A DNA stretch of 64,000 nucleotides from Pyrocephalus nanus (GCA_038380795.1 CM076280.1:6001501-6065500); one strand, 5' to 3'; shown: positions 12,655 to 26,382, counted from the stretch's first letter. Numbers and translations: made by a program. Notes: generated by a model not told the origin, from the letters alone.

Positions 12655-15600
12655 CCCAAGCAAGAATGTCTTGGGAGAGATGTTCTGGGGCTCTGGGAAG
12701 CCCAAAGGTCCAGTTCCACTTTGTGTTGTGGTAGTTAAAGGTTTCTGCCAGAGTCATTCCCAAAAAAACCCTCTCCTGGGCTTTCTCTCTAGCTTTCTAA
12801 TTTAATAGTTGCCTTCACACCTCCTATCTGCTGCTGAAATACAATCTGTGGCATGCTGGGAATTGTCTCGAAACCAATGATTAGAAAAATCTCCCCCACA
12901 TTTATGCTGGAAGATACCAAGGTTCAGGTGCTCCCTTTCTGCCAGTTCAACTCCTCCTCCCTCCCCAGGAATGATTTGTTTATTTGGGAGGCTGTTTCAC
13001 CCCACAGGATGGAAAAATATTCCTCTATTGCCTTCCTTCTCTGAGGTTATTTTCTAACATGTTTTCCTTTTTCATCCCTCTGTCCCTGTGTGTTTTCAGG
13101 AATGCAGTACAAAGTTCAGCTCATCAGGTAGAGCTGCAGTAGTGTCAAGTTATTTATTAGAATGGGCAGCAATAGTCAATAGTGGATGATTTGGAACAAG
13201 TTTAAAGCTTTTTAATGAGCAACTTATCAGGAACTTGCTTCTGGAACACATTTGTTGGGATTTTCTACCTTAACCCCAAGCACTGGCTGAGTGTTTCTTC
13301 TAATCTCTGCAAAGTTCTCAGAGTGATTTGAATGTGATAAGACCACTTGAGAGACTATTTTTTATTTTAATTTTGAAAAAAATAAATCAAACCTGTATCC
13401 TCTGTAGCAGAGGTGGATTTGCTTAACCCTGGGTTGTTGGTGGTGCTGAATTTCACAGATAAAGTCCACGTTGCCTTTCTAAAATGTTTTCCCTTCTGTG
13501 AGTATGGAGTTGTGACCCCTTCAGTGTCCAGCTCTCAGTGCTGCTGGGAGCTCTCCTGTCCTGTTTTTCCTGACCTTGAATGACTTTCACTGCTGAAGCT
13601 GATGGTCCCTTCCATCTCACCACCCATCCGTATGCACTTCCATAAATAAAGAAATAATAAGCCTCCACACTATTAAATTCAGGGAACTGATGCATTTCAA
13701 ATGCAGAAAACAGAAGCAACGGAAAGTCTTGCTAATTTTTACACTAATTTACACCAGAGGGAATAAGAAGTCTCTTAAATCAGATGCTAATTTTGTTTAC
13801 TTAACTTCCTAGTCAGCACAATGACCTTTCATCCACGAGTAGGAACAAATTAGTGCAGAAGTTCTTTGTGAGAGACAGGAGAACTTGCCTCAACCTGATA
13901 TTGAATAATACCCAATTAAATGTACTTCTAAACAGCTCTGCCTTCCCTCCTAGAAGGAAGCTTCAGATAAAAGAACAAAATGATATGCCTTTTATTTGCC
14001 ACTTTACAAAATCCCTCCACGTAACGCAAACAACCCTAACCCTAGTGTGTCTGATACAGGATTTGCAACGCTCTCGGTTTTTGGTAAGAGGATAAGAAGC
14101 TTATTACTGTTTATCAGGGGAGGATAAAAGATCCCCTGTTCCCCTTGCTAGGAGGGGAATGGATTTTCATGTTTATCAACAATCAGGGAAAGGTGGGTGG
14201 GTGGGAGGGAGGTATTTGGGTAACAAAGCTGTAAAGATGCCAAAAAACCCCCCCTCAAACCTGAATCTTTCTGGTAGGTGGAAGAATGGAAGTTCTTCAT
14301 GTTTGGTAATGGGATAAGAGACATGGAGCACATTCTTTGGTGAGATAAGGAGCTTATACTGCAGCGGAAATTCTTTCTGGTATTGATACAGAGATCCAGA
14401 GGCCTCCTGATGATGATGAGGCAGCTAAGGAGCTTCCTGGGGGTTTGTGAAGGGAGCAGGGGGGCTCTTGATGTGGCCACAGAGAGGGACCAACTACCTA
14501 CAGCTCCTTGTGCTTGGACACATTGTGTGTGGGGAACCAGACAATGGGTCACAGTGGTAGGAGAGGGAATGAGGGGCAGAGTCCAAGTGTGCCTTTGGTC
14601 AGCCTGGATGGGGTGTGGAGCTGGATGGGGGACAGTGTCTTGGATGTCAGGGCATGAAGGCTTGAAAGACACCTGAGATAGAGACATCTCCACCATCTTC
14701 TCTTCTGCTCCCTCCTGCTCTGTCCAGACCTCCAGGTCTCTTCTCCAAGGAAAAACAAGCTGTTTGTACTCATCCAGGGGCATGATGATGAGGAAAAGCA
14801 GAACCCCAGATCCTCACTACACATTCAAAGGGATGCCTGTTCCCTCATCCCTCTGGAGGTGACACTTCATTTCCTTAGCTGTGCTATCCTTGTTGGGTTG
14901 ATGTAAGTTTAATATCCTGGGGTTATAATGACAGAAACCAAACAATTTCCAGGATTTGTCACACAAAGGAATGAAAGAGCCAATGTGGCATCAGGCAGAA
15001 GGTTTGATTCACTGAGCTGTGAAGGCAGCTGCCCACAACACCACCTTCAAGTGCTTGTTGGGAAGAAAATTGAGTGAAAAAGCTGGTGAGAGGAGGATGA
15101 AGAGGAAGAGAGTGCCATGGCAGGCTCTGATACTGCTCGGTGCATCAGGGACTGAGATGCCTCAGGGGCTGGGTGGGCACCAGGAGAGGTTGAAAGTTAA
15201 ATGTACTGAACCATTAAGTCTGTGGCACAGGTCTTGTTTAAAATACACCCCTTCCACAGCTGAAGGTGTATTTTTGGATATAAGTGGCTCTGCTGCAGCT
15301 GATGTGGCAGGGAGTGACCTCACCCAGCACCTGCACTGTGTTGGTGGCACACAATGCTGAGAATGTCCGTGGCAGTGGTTCTCCTTAACCAGAACAGGTA
15401 TCCAATTCCTCTCTTAGTTCCTTTGTAAACCTCCCCCAGGGATTCACAACTGCTGTTCCATCCACTTTCTGTGGGGCTTCTCCCCTCCCAGGAGCCATGG
15501 GAGGACCCAGGTTGACCTGACCCTTGGGGGCTTTCCCTGCAGTGATTTTATCCATGTGCAGTGCAACTCCTGCAGCTCTGGCTCTCTAAAGACACAAATA

Positions 15601-17699
15601 CAAGGCTTGTGAGGAAGATAATGTGACCTTTTTTAACTTGTTGATGTCACTGGGGGAAAGCAAAAGAAGTTACCCATCACACAAACATTGCTTCAAACAC
15701 GTAGTGCTGTGCACGTGGGATGGTGCCACCTGTCCTCAAAACTTCTTCATTTTAGTACTTCATATCAATTTTTTACCCTCACCAGTCTGTGCCAGTGTGA
15801 TTGCCTGCAGCTAAAACATCCCAGGAAACTTCAGAGAAAAACTGTGGGAGAAAAGAGATCTTTTTTAACTTTCTTTTTTTAATCAGCTGTTTGTTTGTTT
15901 GTTTTCTTTTTTACTTTGAGTAAGAGCTTTCAAGGTAGCAGTGATCTCTGAAAGGAAAAAAAGAAAAATAGACAGTCCGCTATAATTTATTTTTTTAAGT
16001 CAGTTTTCACATGCTTGTTAGTTTTTGGCAGCTTCACAGTCTGTCTCTTAAATTAATTTTTCAGAGGTAGCAACTAATTGTCTTTATTTTGTGGAGCCCT
16101 TGGGGTGCAGTGCTCAGAGCTGAGCGCTCTGCAACCTGGAGCAACCTGCCTTTCCCAACAAAGCAGGTTTAGGCTGAGTTGTGACTTAGGAGAAAGAAAC
16201 CACAGACACTTCTCTTTGCAGGTTCTGTGAAATAAAACTGGGCTTAAAGAACCGCGGTGAGCGAGAGTGAATGTGCCCCTAAGCTTGTGGCAGGGAAGTG
16301 TGAGCAAAATGTGGGATCCTGTGCTAAGCCTATTTTGCTCTGTGTATCCTGCTGTGGGGCTCCTTCCTGGTCCCAGATGGTGAAGTCCTGCTGCCAGATG
16401 ACCTGTCCTCCTCTCTGGAAGCTGCTTCTCCCGTTAGGACCTGGGGACCACGAGCTGAGGTGCAGAGAGGGGTTGGTTTGCAGCCAGCACCAGTTAATCC
16501 TGCTGTGTTTCTGCCTCCTTTTTCCGGTGTCTGGGAACCGTCTGTCCATCCCCTGCACGGGTCACCAGGATTCTTCCTGGGAGAAATGCCCACTAAATCC
16601 TCTCTGTTGCAGCAGGGCCAAGAAGCCCAGGCCCACTGCTGCCATGCAGCATGTGGCAGTCCTCAGCCCAGTGGAATAAATCCATATTCATGGCTCTCTC
16701 CCTCCCTCCCACCCCGCTCAGATCTGGGGCTGGGACAGCCTCTCGCAGATGGGAAGGCCAGCAGGATGCTCTTTGGATCCGGATCCAGAGCTCAGCTCTT
16801 CTCAGATAAGGATTTTAGGTTTGGGCTTTTCTCCAGTTGGGTACAGGCAGCAGATTCCTGCCCTGCTTGTCCTCCCCTTAATGAGCCCTCCAGCTCTGAG
16901 GACACGCTCCAAGCTGAGCCGGTTATCGGAGGGATCCAGCCGCCAGCCGGGTGTGAGCTGGCAGGGGCACTTCGGCCTCTCCCAAGGATGTGGAGTGGCA
17001 GGGTGGCACCACCCGGGGGGTTGGCAGCACTCCAGGCTGCCAGAGCATCCATGTGTTGGCAGTGGGAACTCACACACCACATCTGTCGAGGTGCATGGGT
17101 TGTTTTCTCCGTGGATATGGCCCTGGGAAATGGTGGGGTTGGTTGGTTGTGTTTTAGAGCTGTGAAACGTGTTCGTTCCTCGGCTGGAGGTGGGAGCAGG
17201 GAAAGATGAAATAATGTCCCCTCTGAGCTCGGTTCCTTGTTGCTGGAGCAAACATGATAGAGTTTCGTGGTGAAATTGCCCCAAATCTACAGGTTTTTGC
17301 CTCCACACCAAGGCCTGAGGACCCATGGTGGGTTTGTGCCGCTCTGTCAGAGCTCAGTGAAGGTGAAACAAGATGGGGAAGCTGCTGCCCCAACCAAGAC
17401 AGGGAGAGAGTTCACAAATCTTGGTGCTTTTCATTGCAAACAAGAGCAAGATTTTGTTTTATTTATTTTCCCCAACCCACAAACCCTTGCAAGGTCTGAG
17501 CCCCTGTGCTTGCAGCCCCCCAGAGCAGCTGTGGGTCCAAACCCTGCTCACCCAAAATAAAGCACTGTGATCTCCCTTAGCCAAACCTGCTGCCCACGAG
17601 GCTCCCCCTGCTCTCCTGCCCACCAGCAGCAAGGGAGTTCCCATATCCCCTTTCCAGATGAATCTTTCCCTCTGGAGCTTAACTCCAGCAAAGGAATGA

Positions 17700-18260
17700 T
17701 TTGCTCTTACAGCCTGTTAATGAATTTCTGAAATAAGGAATTAATTACCGTCTGTCTAAATTAGAGTTGTCCTATCCTTTGAGATCCATCTTTTTGATTC
17801 TAATTAATTTTAAAAATTACTTTTAGAGTCTTCAGTCGAGATTCTAATTTATTTTACTCTAATATTATTTCTCTGATAAGCAAGTTAATTTTTAGATCAG
17901 AATCCGTCTAATCTCAAATTTGTCACACAAACTCTGCTCTCTAAGATACTGTTTACAGCTCTTTGGAGATGACAGATCATGATGCACAAATCATTCTTTC
18001 TTCTTTTTTTTTTCCTTTTTAAACACCTGAAAGTGTGTGTTCAAAGGAGATTAATTGAAACCCTTCACTGGGCTGTGTTTAGGAAAGATTCTTAATATTT
18101 TAGAACCAAAAACAAATATTAGTTATAAAGCTTCTCTAATTGCCCTTTTTCATGGAGAAAAATGCAAGCCTAATTTGCTTTTTTAAAAGAACATTTGCTT
18201 TATGGGTATTTGCCTGAGTTTGACAGTTATTTAACTGGCTGTTTTTATTAACTTGTGTTC
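17700..18260. promoter_or_regulatory. AT-rich block with repeated TCTAAT/ATTAGA cores
   Basis: About 250 bp contain many related sites: tctaaattagag, gattctaattaatttt, gattctaatttattttactc, ctctaatattatttctc and ccgtctaatctc. It continues to 18260 with caagcctaatttgc and similar. This looks like a homeodomain-bound element (inference). Confidence 0.35.
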
Positions 18261-18597
18261 TCAGCATCAAGTGCAATGGCAGCTGGGGAAAATTCAAATA
18301 TCAATTTTATGTTCTTATCAAAGCTGCCATCCCACAGGCTGCAATAAACTGTGCAGCAAACTTCATTCTGGCTCCTGGGTTTGTCCTGATGGAGGTTTGT
18401 CCTTGTCCTCTGCTGGTGGATGTGCTGGACCCCCATGGGGGCAAGGATGGGGGATCTCTGAGGATCAGGGATCGGGTGTAAAAGGCTGGATCTCCATCCT
18501 GATGGAGGATGTGTGGGCACCCAGCCCTCCTGGGCAGAGGAGAGGAACCACCAGGAAAAGGGCTGAGGAATCACAGCAGCCTCTCCCTCAGTGTCAG

Positions 18598-18720
18598 CAT
18601 TTCTTTTTCTCTTTCCTGTGTTTTTTTGTTTGTTTTTTTTTTTTCTCTTTCCCATGTTTGTTCTTTTTCCTGTGTTTATTTTTTCCCTCTTTCCATGTTT
18701 ATATTTTCTTTACAATTTGA
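18598..18720. repeat. T-rich tract with degenerate tandem motif
   Basis: Pyrimidine-rich sequence with four loose copies of tttcc(t/c)(a/g)tgttt, 15-33 bp apart, among runs of T. Low complexity; the Phe-rich frame here is not a gene. Confidence 0.7.
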
Positions 18721-19229
18721 TTGAGGTTTAAAAACATATTAGCAAGGGACAGAGAAATAACCTGAAGTCTTACAATGTCACCAAAAGTCTTTTCAAGGAA
18801 AGCTCTAGAGAGTCCTGAGAGCCTTTCTGGAGACCTCAGGGGAACTTGGATTCTCTTGTTATGTCTTTGCAGTCCCCCCCATGTTCTTAGGGTACATTGC
18901 AGACCATTTTTTGGCTCTGGCACATGTTGAGGAGCACCAGAGCACAAAGTGGACACGGTCCCCTGGTTGTGCATCCTGTGAGAGCCAAACTCCCTAGATT
19001 TGTATGCAAGCTGGGAAGGAACCTCCCCAGTCATTTTGGACAATTTCATATTATAGTTTGTTTGGGTTCTTAAGCTCCTTCTATTTGTATTTTTTAATTC
19101 CCACCTGTGTGGGGTTTGGATCTTGGATTCTAAGAAACCCAGATGCTTAGCAGATGGTTAGCTTGAAAAAATAATCAAAGAGGCAGCAAAATTCTGTGTT
19201 CATGAGCTCCTATTTATTTCAATCTGGTG

Positions 19230-19410
19230 TTTTGCCTCACAACAAGACTAATAAGCAATTACTCTTGCATCTCAAATGCTTATGCAGTGCAAATGCATCT
19301 GTCAACCAGATTCAACATCATCAATAAAGCTGCCAAAGCTGTTCATAATTCAATGATATATGCTTTGAGCATCTTTTTTGAATATAATTTAAAGATTGCG
19401 GTCCTATGAT
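19230..19410. promoter_or_regulatory. Candidate conserved non-coding element
   Basis: actaataagcaattactctt, gcttatgcagtgcaaatgca, atcatcaataaagctgccaa and ttcataattcaatgatatat give an octamer-like, TAAT-rich, balanced sequence typical of constrained desert DNA. No alignment available. Confidence 0.3.
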
Positions 19411-19884
19411 TCCAACACTATTTCCTGTGTGTTTAAAATACCTCCAGCTGGAAGGATCCATGCAGGCATCACATAATCACCTCTGCCTGTGTGGACCTTT
19501 AGAAACTGCCATTTGGCTTCTGTGACGGTCTTACTTTCTGGCTGGTCTCTGGCAGGGCTCCCTCAAGGGCTGCTGGGGCTGAGAGAGCCATTCTGGGATT
19601 TGAAGTTTTTCTTTCCTCCTTTCTGTTCTGGTGAAATCCATCCCTGTGCAAAGCTCCATGGGAGTGCTGTGAGCCTGATGTGCTGTGTGAGAAGGGAACT
19701 TGTTAACAGGGAAGGTGTGCTCTGCAGTACCTTGGGGGAATATTCTTTTTTAAAGTATCTTTTACAGCCAGATGTTGCTAGAAGCAGGTGACGTGATCAG
19801 TCTCTACGTGTGTGCACACACATCTTAATTGCTTTACTGGATTTCAGCCCAGTTTGACAGAGATGTCCCAAATATTTTTTCATT

Positions 19885-20055
19885 AATCACAGAATCATGG
19901 AACGGTTTAGGTTGGAAGGGACCTTAAAGATCATCTCATTCCACCCCCCTGCAGTGGGCAGGGACACCTTCCACCAGCCCAGGTTGCTCCAAGCCCAGTC
20001 CAACCTGGCCTTGGACACTTCCAGGGATGGGGCAGCCACAGCTTCTCAGGGCAAT
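19885..20055 (-). repeat. CR1 LINE 3'-end fragment
   Basis: It begins cacagaatcatggaacgg and continues with the CR1 block ggttggaagggacctt and the later segments about 'ttccaccagcccaggttgctcc' and 'cttggacacttccaggg'. The 3' terminus is on the left, so the element is on the minus strand. About 170 bp. Confidence 0.9.
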
Positions 20056-23000
20056 TAATGGATATGGACAACTCACATGCACTTCTGCAAAATGGTACCT
20101 GGCCTCAGCTTTAAAATTATTTGAAACTAGAATGCAGCACAGACACTGAGGGTCCCCCATGCTCATCTCTCCAACTTTATATCTTCCTCTTCTCCCCTCT
20201 CCCTGCTGCTGCAGCCTCCTTCCTTTACTCTGTGCCTGGCTGTGTGTAATCCTGTTATCCCATCAATGCTCGTGGAAAAGTCAGGCTGCAGAAAGTTGTA
20301 ACATTGGTGCCTGAGCTGAAGGAAGAGCAGCCTCACACTCTCAGCTGTTCATTAGATCCCAATGTTTCCGTGCAGGAAAGGCATTTATGAATGTCCCCAC
20401 TGTAAGAAAGACTTAAATGAGATCTTGTAGCTTGCCCTAAGACACAAATCCATGAGAGGTGGTCTGTCACTAGTGCTGGTGCTGGTGGGGGGATGCTGTC
20501 ACCAGAGGGCATCAAGTGGAGAAAATAAGGACTATTTGCATGGCAAATGTTGGTTTGTCCCCACAGGTCGCTGGTCTGGTGTGGGGGGACCAAGACCTGA
20601 CTGGGGCCCTGGCTTGGGGGTCTCATCTGCTGCTGCAGCAGGTGAACCTGTGCTGACCCACTGGCCCTGCCCAGAGCCCTGGGCCATGCTGGGCTAAACA
20701 CTGTCCTGCCCTTGGGCCAGTGCTTGGACCAACAGGAGCTGATGGGTGGGGAGGTGTGGGGGGCACAGGGGGCTGGCTGTGGTGCCACAGGCACTCGGGC
20801 AGGCTGGCTGTGCACAGCCAAACCTTGTCCTGCTCCACCATCTGCCTCCCTGTATTTTCCAGTCATGCTCATCCAGCTTGGGGAGTCTCAGCATCCAGGG
20901 GTGGTGGGCTCTGGTTCCTGCAGGCAGTGAGGAGGGGGCATCCAGGCAGCTTTGCCAAGAGGCCTCCCTGAGAAGCTCCATGACAGATTCCTCATGCTGC
21001 TCGTGCCATGTCCTGGGGAGCTGCAGAGACACAACTCCCCCATCCCTGTGGAGCCACATGCCCACGGCTGGGCATGATACCCCGCAGCTCCCGGGGCTGT
21101 GCCAGCTTGGTGGGCAATTCCCATGGCACAGAGTTTGTCAGGTCTGTGCCTGGGGATGCTTCTCCCAGGTGGGAAAGGGCCTGGCTCTGCTTCCCACCCT
21201 CCGAGGGACAGGACCAAACTTTGTCGCTGATAATGGAATTATTGTCACTTCCTTCCCTCCCATCTCTCCTGCAGATGTCTGTGAATGGTGGTTTGCTGTC
21301 AGGGCGCTCTCAACTCTGATTTTTACAGGTGTGGTGCTCGTGTTTCCCAGCAGCTGATCACTTGCAGGAAGGTGATGCTCGCTGGAATGTGCCTCTTTAT
21401 CTCTGCTACCAAATCCACACAGACCCTCTTAGCCCTCCGCTTTCACTGCAGCTCTGAGGAGGGATTGACTGTTCCTTCCATCAGCATCACTTTGTGTGAG
21501 CCCAAGCCCTCTGTTCACTGTGCACACTGAGTATGCTAATGGGCTCTGCCTCTGTTTTCCAGCCACCCACTGGGGTGAGTTTCTCTTTCTTTTGGTTTGC
21601 TTTGTGCCTTATTCTGGAGTTAATGGAATACAGATTTCTGAGCAAAGAGAGATCCCAGTGATTTTTTTTTAAAAACATTTTTGTGCTTTCTTATAAGCCT
21701 CTGTGTGAATAAGAATCTGAGTCTATCAATGCACGAGGCAATCCTGCACAGTTTAATTTCTCTGCTCCCTCAACTGTGTCAGTTCCTGAAGGGACAAAAG
21801 AAAAGAGAGGGGGAAAAAAGAGAAAAGTCAGTTAAAGCAGCACACTGGGAGTGGTAGTGCAAGGTTTAGCAACAGGAAGGGTTTTAAAACTGGATCTGTG
21901 GAATAGATACGTCCTCACTGCCAGCCCTGTGTTTTCCTTTTCCTAGAGGTTTAGGAGTGACCACATTCTAATCTTTTCCCATGTCAACAGAAAACCATCC
22001 TGACTGAAGCTTGTCCTGAAGTGAATATATTTTGTCCTGATGTTAATTCCTTCATCGGCCCCCAGGAACAAGCCAGGTTTTCTCTGGCTGACCTTAAGCT
22101 GGGTTTTGAGTTTTTCAGTCCTTGATTCTCCAAAAATTAAGTGCCCATTGAGGAATGTTGGGAAGCAGTCAGTTGGGCCATGGGTCAGCACTGGGCTGGG
22201 TTTGGGGGATTATTATGGTCTGTTTCCCTGATGTTTTGTAAACAGTTCCCATCACTGCTGGAGAGGAGTTGTCCTGTTTCTACTTGTCCATGGGTTCAAA
22301 TCAGTTCTTTGGAGTCTTCAGTGAAAATAGACTGAAATTCCAAGTCTCCCAGAGCATCCTCTGCCTCGCTCTTTGAAACCAGTGAAGTTGAAAGCTTTCC
22401 AAAACACCAGCCCCAAACCCTGAGTCCCCAACATTCACCATCAGGCTCAGGAGGAATTCCAGGATCACTTTGGATGGCATATTTTACACAGGAGATCACA
22501 CTGCTCAATTTTACTCCATTTCATGCTCTCTCAGCTAAGAATTTTTTTAAGACCATGGAGTCAACGAAGAAATGGTGGTGGCTTCCCCCTCCCAGCCAGC
22601 CCTGTTCAGCTGAGCCCTTGGCTGTTAAACCCAGCTTAGTTTTATGACAAAGATGTACAAGGGGAGTAAAAGGCGGCAGAAAAATTTAAAACACTTCATG
22701 AAGTATTTTACAGAAGAGTGATGTGGCATATATAGACCAGTTAATGGTGTGGTGTGAGTGGTTTATTGGCACCTGTGAGCGATGCAATTGCCACACAAGC
22801 TCGTGCTAATAAAACCTTTAATCGATTCGGTATCACTGTGGGGTCTGGAGCCAAGTCCTGGTGCTCTCAGTCAGGAGGCAGATCCCTGGGGACCTGCTGA
22901 GGTTTCTCCAGCCATGTTACCATCCAAAGTGAGGGGTTATGGAGGGCCCAGCAGGTCCTGACCCCATAATCAGTGCAGCTGTAAAGCTTTATTTGTTCCC

Positions 23001-23248
23001 AGGCTGGAATATGCTTTTACTCTTTCACGAGGTGGGAGTTCTGTGCTCCCTGCTTTGAGGAGAAACGTGTGGTTTCTCTAGAAATATTAAGTCAAGTGGG
23101 CTCCGAGGCCACACCTCTGCTGGAGGAGCTGTGACAAGGGCAATGGCTGTGTGATCCCCAGGGTGGTGGCCATACAATGACCAGGGTGGCCACTGGCTGT
23201 GGCTTGGAGTGGCCCAGCCCTTTGAAGGGCAGGGGATGAAAATAGACC
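20056..23248. other. Intergenic, GC-rich part then AT-rich element at 22650-22830
   Basis: 20400-21400 is GC-rich with chance open frames and one CTCF-like site. 22650-22830 (aaacacttcatgaagtattt, gagcgatgcaattgccacac, ctttaatcgattcggtatca) has the texture of a conserved non-coding element. No gene recognised. Confidence 0.4.
20499..20512 (+). promoter_or_regulatory. CTCF-like motif, plus orientation
   Basis: TCACCAGAGGGCAT matches the CTCF core CCASYAGRKGGCRS at 12 of 14 positions, including AG and GGC. The sequence match is by eye; binding is not known. Confidence 0.4.
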
Positions 23249-23470
23249 ATGGAATCATAGAATGGTTTGGGTTGGAAGGGACCTTAAAGATCATCTCATC
23301 CCATCCCCATCCATGGGCAGGAACACCTTCCACTAGCCCAGGTTGCTCCAAGCCCCATCCAAGCCTTGGACACTTCCAGGGATGGGGCAGTCACAGCTCC
23401 TCTGGGCAACCTGTGCCAGGGCCTCCCCACCCTCATTCCAGGGAAAGTCCAGGGTTCACCTCTCTGTGCA
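23249..23470 (-). repeat. CR1 LINE 3'-end fragment
   Basis: It starts tggaatcatagaatggtttg and carries the full CR1 3' block, then gggcaacctgtgccagggcc further into the element. About 220 bp, minus orientation, moderately diverged. Confidence 0.92.
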
Positions 23471-26382
23471 GGAGGTCAAAGGTGGCTGGTCAGACTCTGC
23501 TCTGAGTTTCTCTGAGGTTGCTGATGGAGCTCCCAGTAGTTTCTCACTGTTGACAAACTCTATCAGCAGCTGCAAAATCCCTCCTGAGAAGTGGAGCCTG
23601 CAGGTAAACCCAGCCCAGCACAGGGACCTTGTGGTCCTGTGGAGAGCAGATCATCTCAAAGCTGCTCTGGCTGCATAAAACTTTCATGATGTTTCTCAGT
23701 TTCTCTGTGTCCCATCTCAGAGCAAGTTCTGCAGTTTGTGAAGGTTGCCAGGCCAACTCAGTTCATATTGATCCTTCTCTCTGCATTATCATCAGCTGTA
23801 ACTAAAAACAATCAAGGAACCCTGCATTCAAGTGGACGTAAATACAAATATCCCTCCTGCTCTGCAGGCTGAGTTCCATCACACAAATTGGTTTCAGGGT
23901 GGAATTTAGCCCTGTTTCTGCTTAAAGCCACATGTTTCCAGCAGAAGAGTTAGGAATGTCAGGTTTTGGGACCATACATATTTGTGTCTTCACACCAAAA
24001 AAACCCAATTGGGCTCCAGTCAGGTCTTATCCCCTGTTATCTTGGCAGCTGCTGACAGGGATGGATCGAGACGGGTGTGGGAGATCAAACATGAGACAAT
24101 CTGTGCTGCATTTCAAACCACCTGAGGCTTCCAAGTGCCAGTGTGGCATCTGGTGGGCTCAATAACTCAAACTGTGCTTTAAAACACCTCCGCTGTCCCC
24201 AGCAGCCTGTGTTTGCCATTGTTATAAATTAATAGCTTTCTCCAAGTTATTTTAACTTATTATCCCACACGTGCATTGTGTGTGTCACTCTGGTAGGGAT
24301 AGGCCGTGGAGTGAAATTATAACAGCATGGTTCTGTTTTTTCCCTTAAGCACCGGTGCCTTGCTTGTTTTTTATTATCTTTTCTGCCTGGAGGAGTTTTT
24401 GAACAAAGTAACTTTTAAAATCACAGCGTTTCTTTGATGCAATGTCTGGAGACGAGTTTACTGCGCTTTTATGGGATATAAGTAAACACATTCCTTAAAT
24501 ATATTCCCATTTACAAAATATCCCGCTGTGCCTTTAGACAAGGGGGACACTGGTGGAGACTGTCAGAGCACCAGTGTGCGCCACAGGCAGGACTGGGGTG
24601 GGTTGAGGGGGTGGTGCAATCTCTGTCTCCATTTTTTCATGCCTTGAGGGCAGGAAAACACAGGGAAGGGCTCCAGGAAGGGCTGTGAAGGGAGGTGGTT
24701 GTGTCTGTGAAATAATTCCTTGGGACCACCGTGTTGATTTCACAGGAGGTGACACTGGAAGAAAATCAGGAGCAAATGGGCTCAAACTGTGCTCAGGGGG
24801 AGCTGAGAACTTGCCTCTCCCATTCTCAGTGAGGTCAGTGCAGGATGGGGTTATTTAATTCCACATTACACGGGGCTGCAGGATGCGGAATTTGCTCTGA
24901 TGACTCGAGGCAAAGCAGGGTGGGCTCTTCACGTCTTTGACTTCGTTTTTCAAGGCTGCCAGTTTCACTTGCTGCCAGGATTAATGTGCAGGTGGGAACA
25001 TCCCTGGCACCAGGTATGGATTGGGAGAGGAGAATGTGGGGCTGCAGCCTGAGCCCAGCCCAGGGGTGATGTGGGATGGGAAGGAGTGGAAATCTGACCC
25101 TGTGCTTTCTCACAAAACTTTTCTGCCTCCAGGTGAAACCTCTGGCTCTAGGAAAGCGCCATGTTTCTTTGTTCTGAGCGAAGGGGAGAGTGTAAAGGGT
25201 GAGACTGGCCTGTAGGCAGTTAAAATGTAAATTTTTTCCACTTTTCTGAGTGCTAATATCATGATCACGCTGTCTAAATAATGTCCAGGCTCTGGCTGCT
25301 GTATTACCTGTCCTAAGTATGATTTACTGCTGTAATAAATTAGCCCCTAAGCCAAAGAATCAAAAATAATTGGCTTTACATCTTGGTGCCCATTTTATCC
25401 TGTTCCTTTTTCCTTTCCACCTGTCCTCTCTCTCCCTCTTATTCATTCTCTGACATTTCTACCCCACCCCCTCCCTTAATTCCTTCTCAGGGGCCACTTT
25501 GGGATTCTTTTCCGCTCCTTGTGCTCTTCTTGGGATTAACAGAGCTGGTTTCTTGTCCTTTGTTTTCTCCTCCAGATGTTTCCAGCTGCTGTGCCAGTGA
25601 GTGGTGCCATGGCCCGTGGAGCAGGAGATCTTTCCCTTCTCCTGGACCAGTGTAGCCTGGTGATGTCTGTGACCCACCTTGGGGGCTGGAGGAGAACCCC
25701 CTGCCCACGGGAGATGATGGAGGTGCCACAGCAGAGGTTGGTAAAGACATCAGTGTTACAGCTGGATTTTAAATGGACTTTAAAATGAGCTCCACATCTT
25801 ATTGCTCTGAAATACTGGGTGGCCTCCAAGCATGAAATACAGCAGGGCAGGGGGCTGGAGGGGTTGATGGGCTATGAATCTTCTGCATCTTTTTTCCTGT
25901 GGTTTTGCTTTATATGTTTAACCCAAAGGGTTGTGACACAACGTTTAGCAGCGTGTACCCTCAGTCATGTCACCAGCTCCTGCCATGTCCTCATCTACGT
26001 CCAGAGAACCTGGACAAGGAGCTGGGTATCCAGCCCTTCTAGGAGAAGGTAAATGAGGTTGTGTTGTAGGGTAGAGATGGATTAATAAGGGCAGATTTGG
26101 GAAAAAAGGCTCAAAGCCTTGGTGAATGTGGCCTTTGGGATTAGGCCCAAAACGTTTGGCCCAGTGACGTGCTCTGAAAGCTGCAGCAGCACAAACCACG
26201 TGAACAGGAGTGGCTGATACAGGCAGGCTTTATTAGCAGCAAAGAATGGGCTCAAAACTGCAAGTGTACATGGTTATGTGAGTGTGTGGTGTGTGTAAAT
26301 ACAGAAATGGATGCCAGGAGGCACCTGAGCTCCATCGCTGCAGGGGGTTGGTGATGCTGCACAGTGAAGCCTTTGGGCTCCC
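23471..26382. other. Intergenic with two AT-rich candidate elements
   Basis: 24190-24520 (ttataaattaatagctttct, gtgaaattataacagcatgg, gaacaaagtaac) and 25225-25380 (gctaatatcatgatcacgct, gtaataaattagcccc) may be conserved non-coding elements. Otherwise nothing is recognised. Confidence 0.35.

Larger units (their letters stand above)
9741..17690. other. Intergenic, mixed composition, no gene recognised
   Basis: GC-rich and AT-rich patches alternate. AT-rich bits at 12080-12260 and 13600-13840 could be conserved elements. The open frames at 14148-14783 (-) and 16460-17209 (+) lie in GC-rich sequence and have no recognisable domains. Two CCCTAA units at 14034 are too few to be telomeric. Confidence 0.4.

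Noticed and set aside
12459..12734. Poly-Lys and poly-Phe frames
   Set aside because: Artefacts of the 43-base T run; no source gene for a processed pseudogene was recognised next to it.
14034..14045. CCCTAACCCTAG, telomere-like
   Set aside because: Only two units; far too short for an interstitial telomeric array.
14148..14783. 211-codon open frame on the minus strand
   Set aside because: Its low-complexity Pro/Ser/His-rich product resembles nothing known, and an overlapping frame exists on the other strand.
16460..17209. 249-codon open frame on the plus strand
   Set aside because: It lies in GC-rich sequence with other long frames overlapping on both strands, has no recognisable domain and no clear splice context, and looks like a chance frame.
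20333..21357. Overlapping 179- and 203-codon frames
   Set aside because: They lie in a GC-rich patch on opposite strands, with no domain or family similarity seen.
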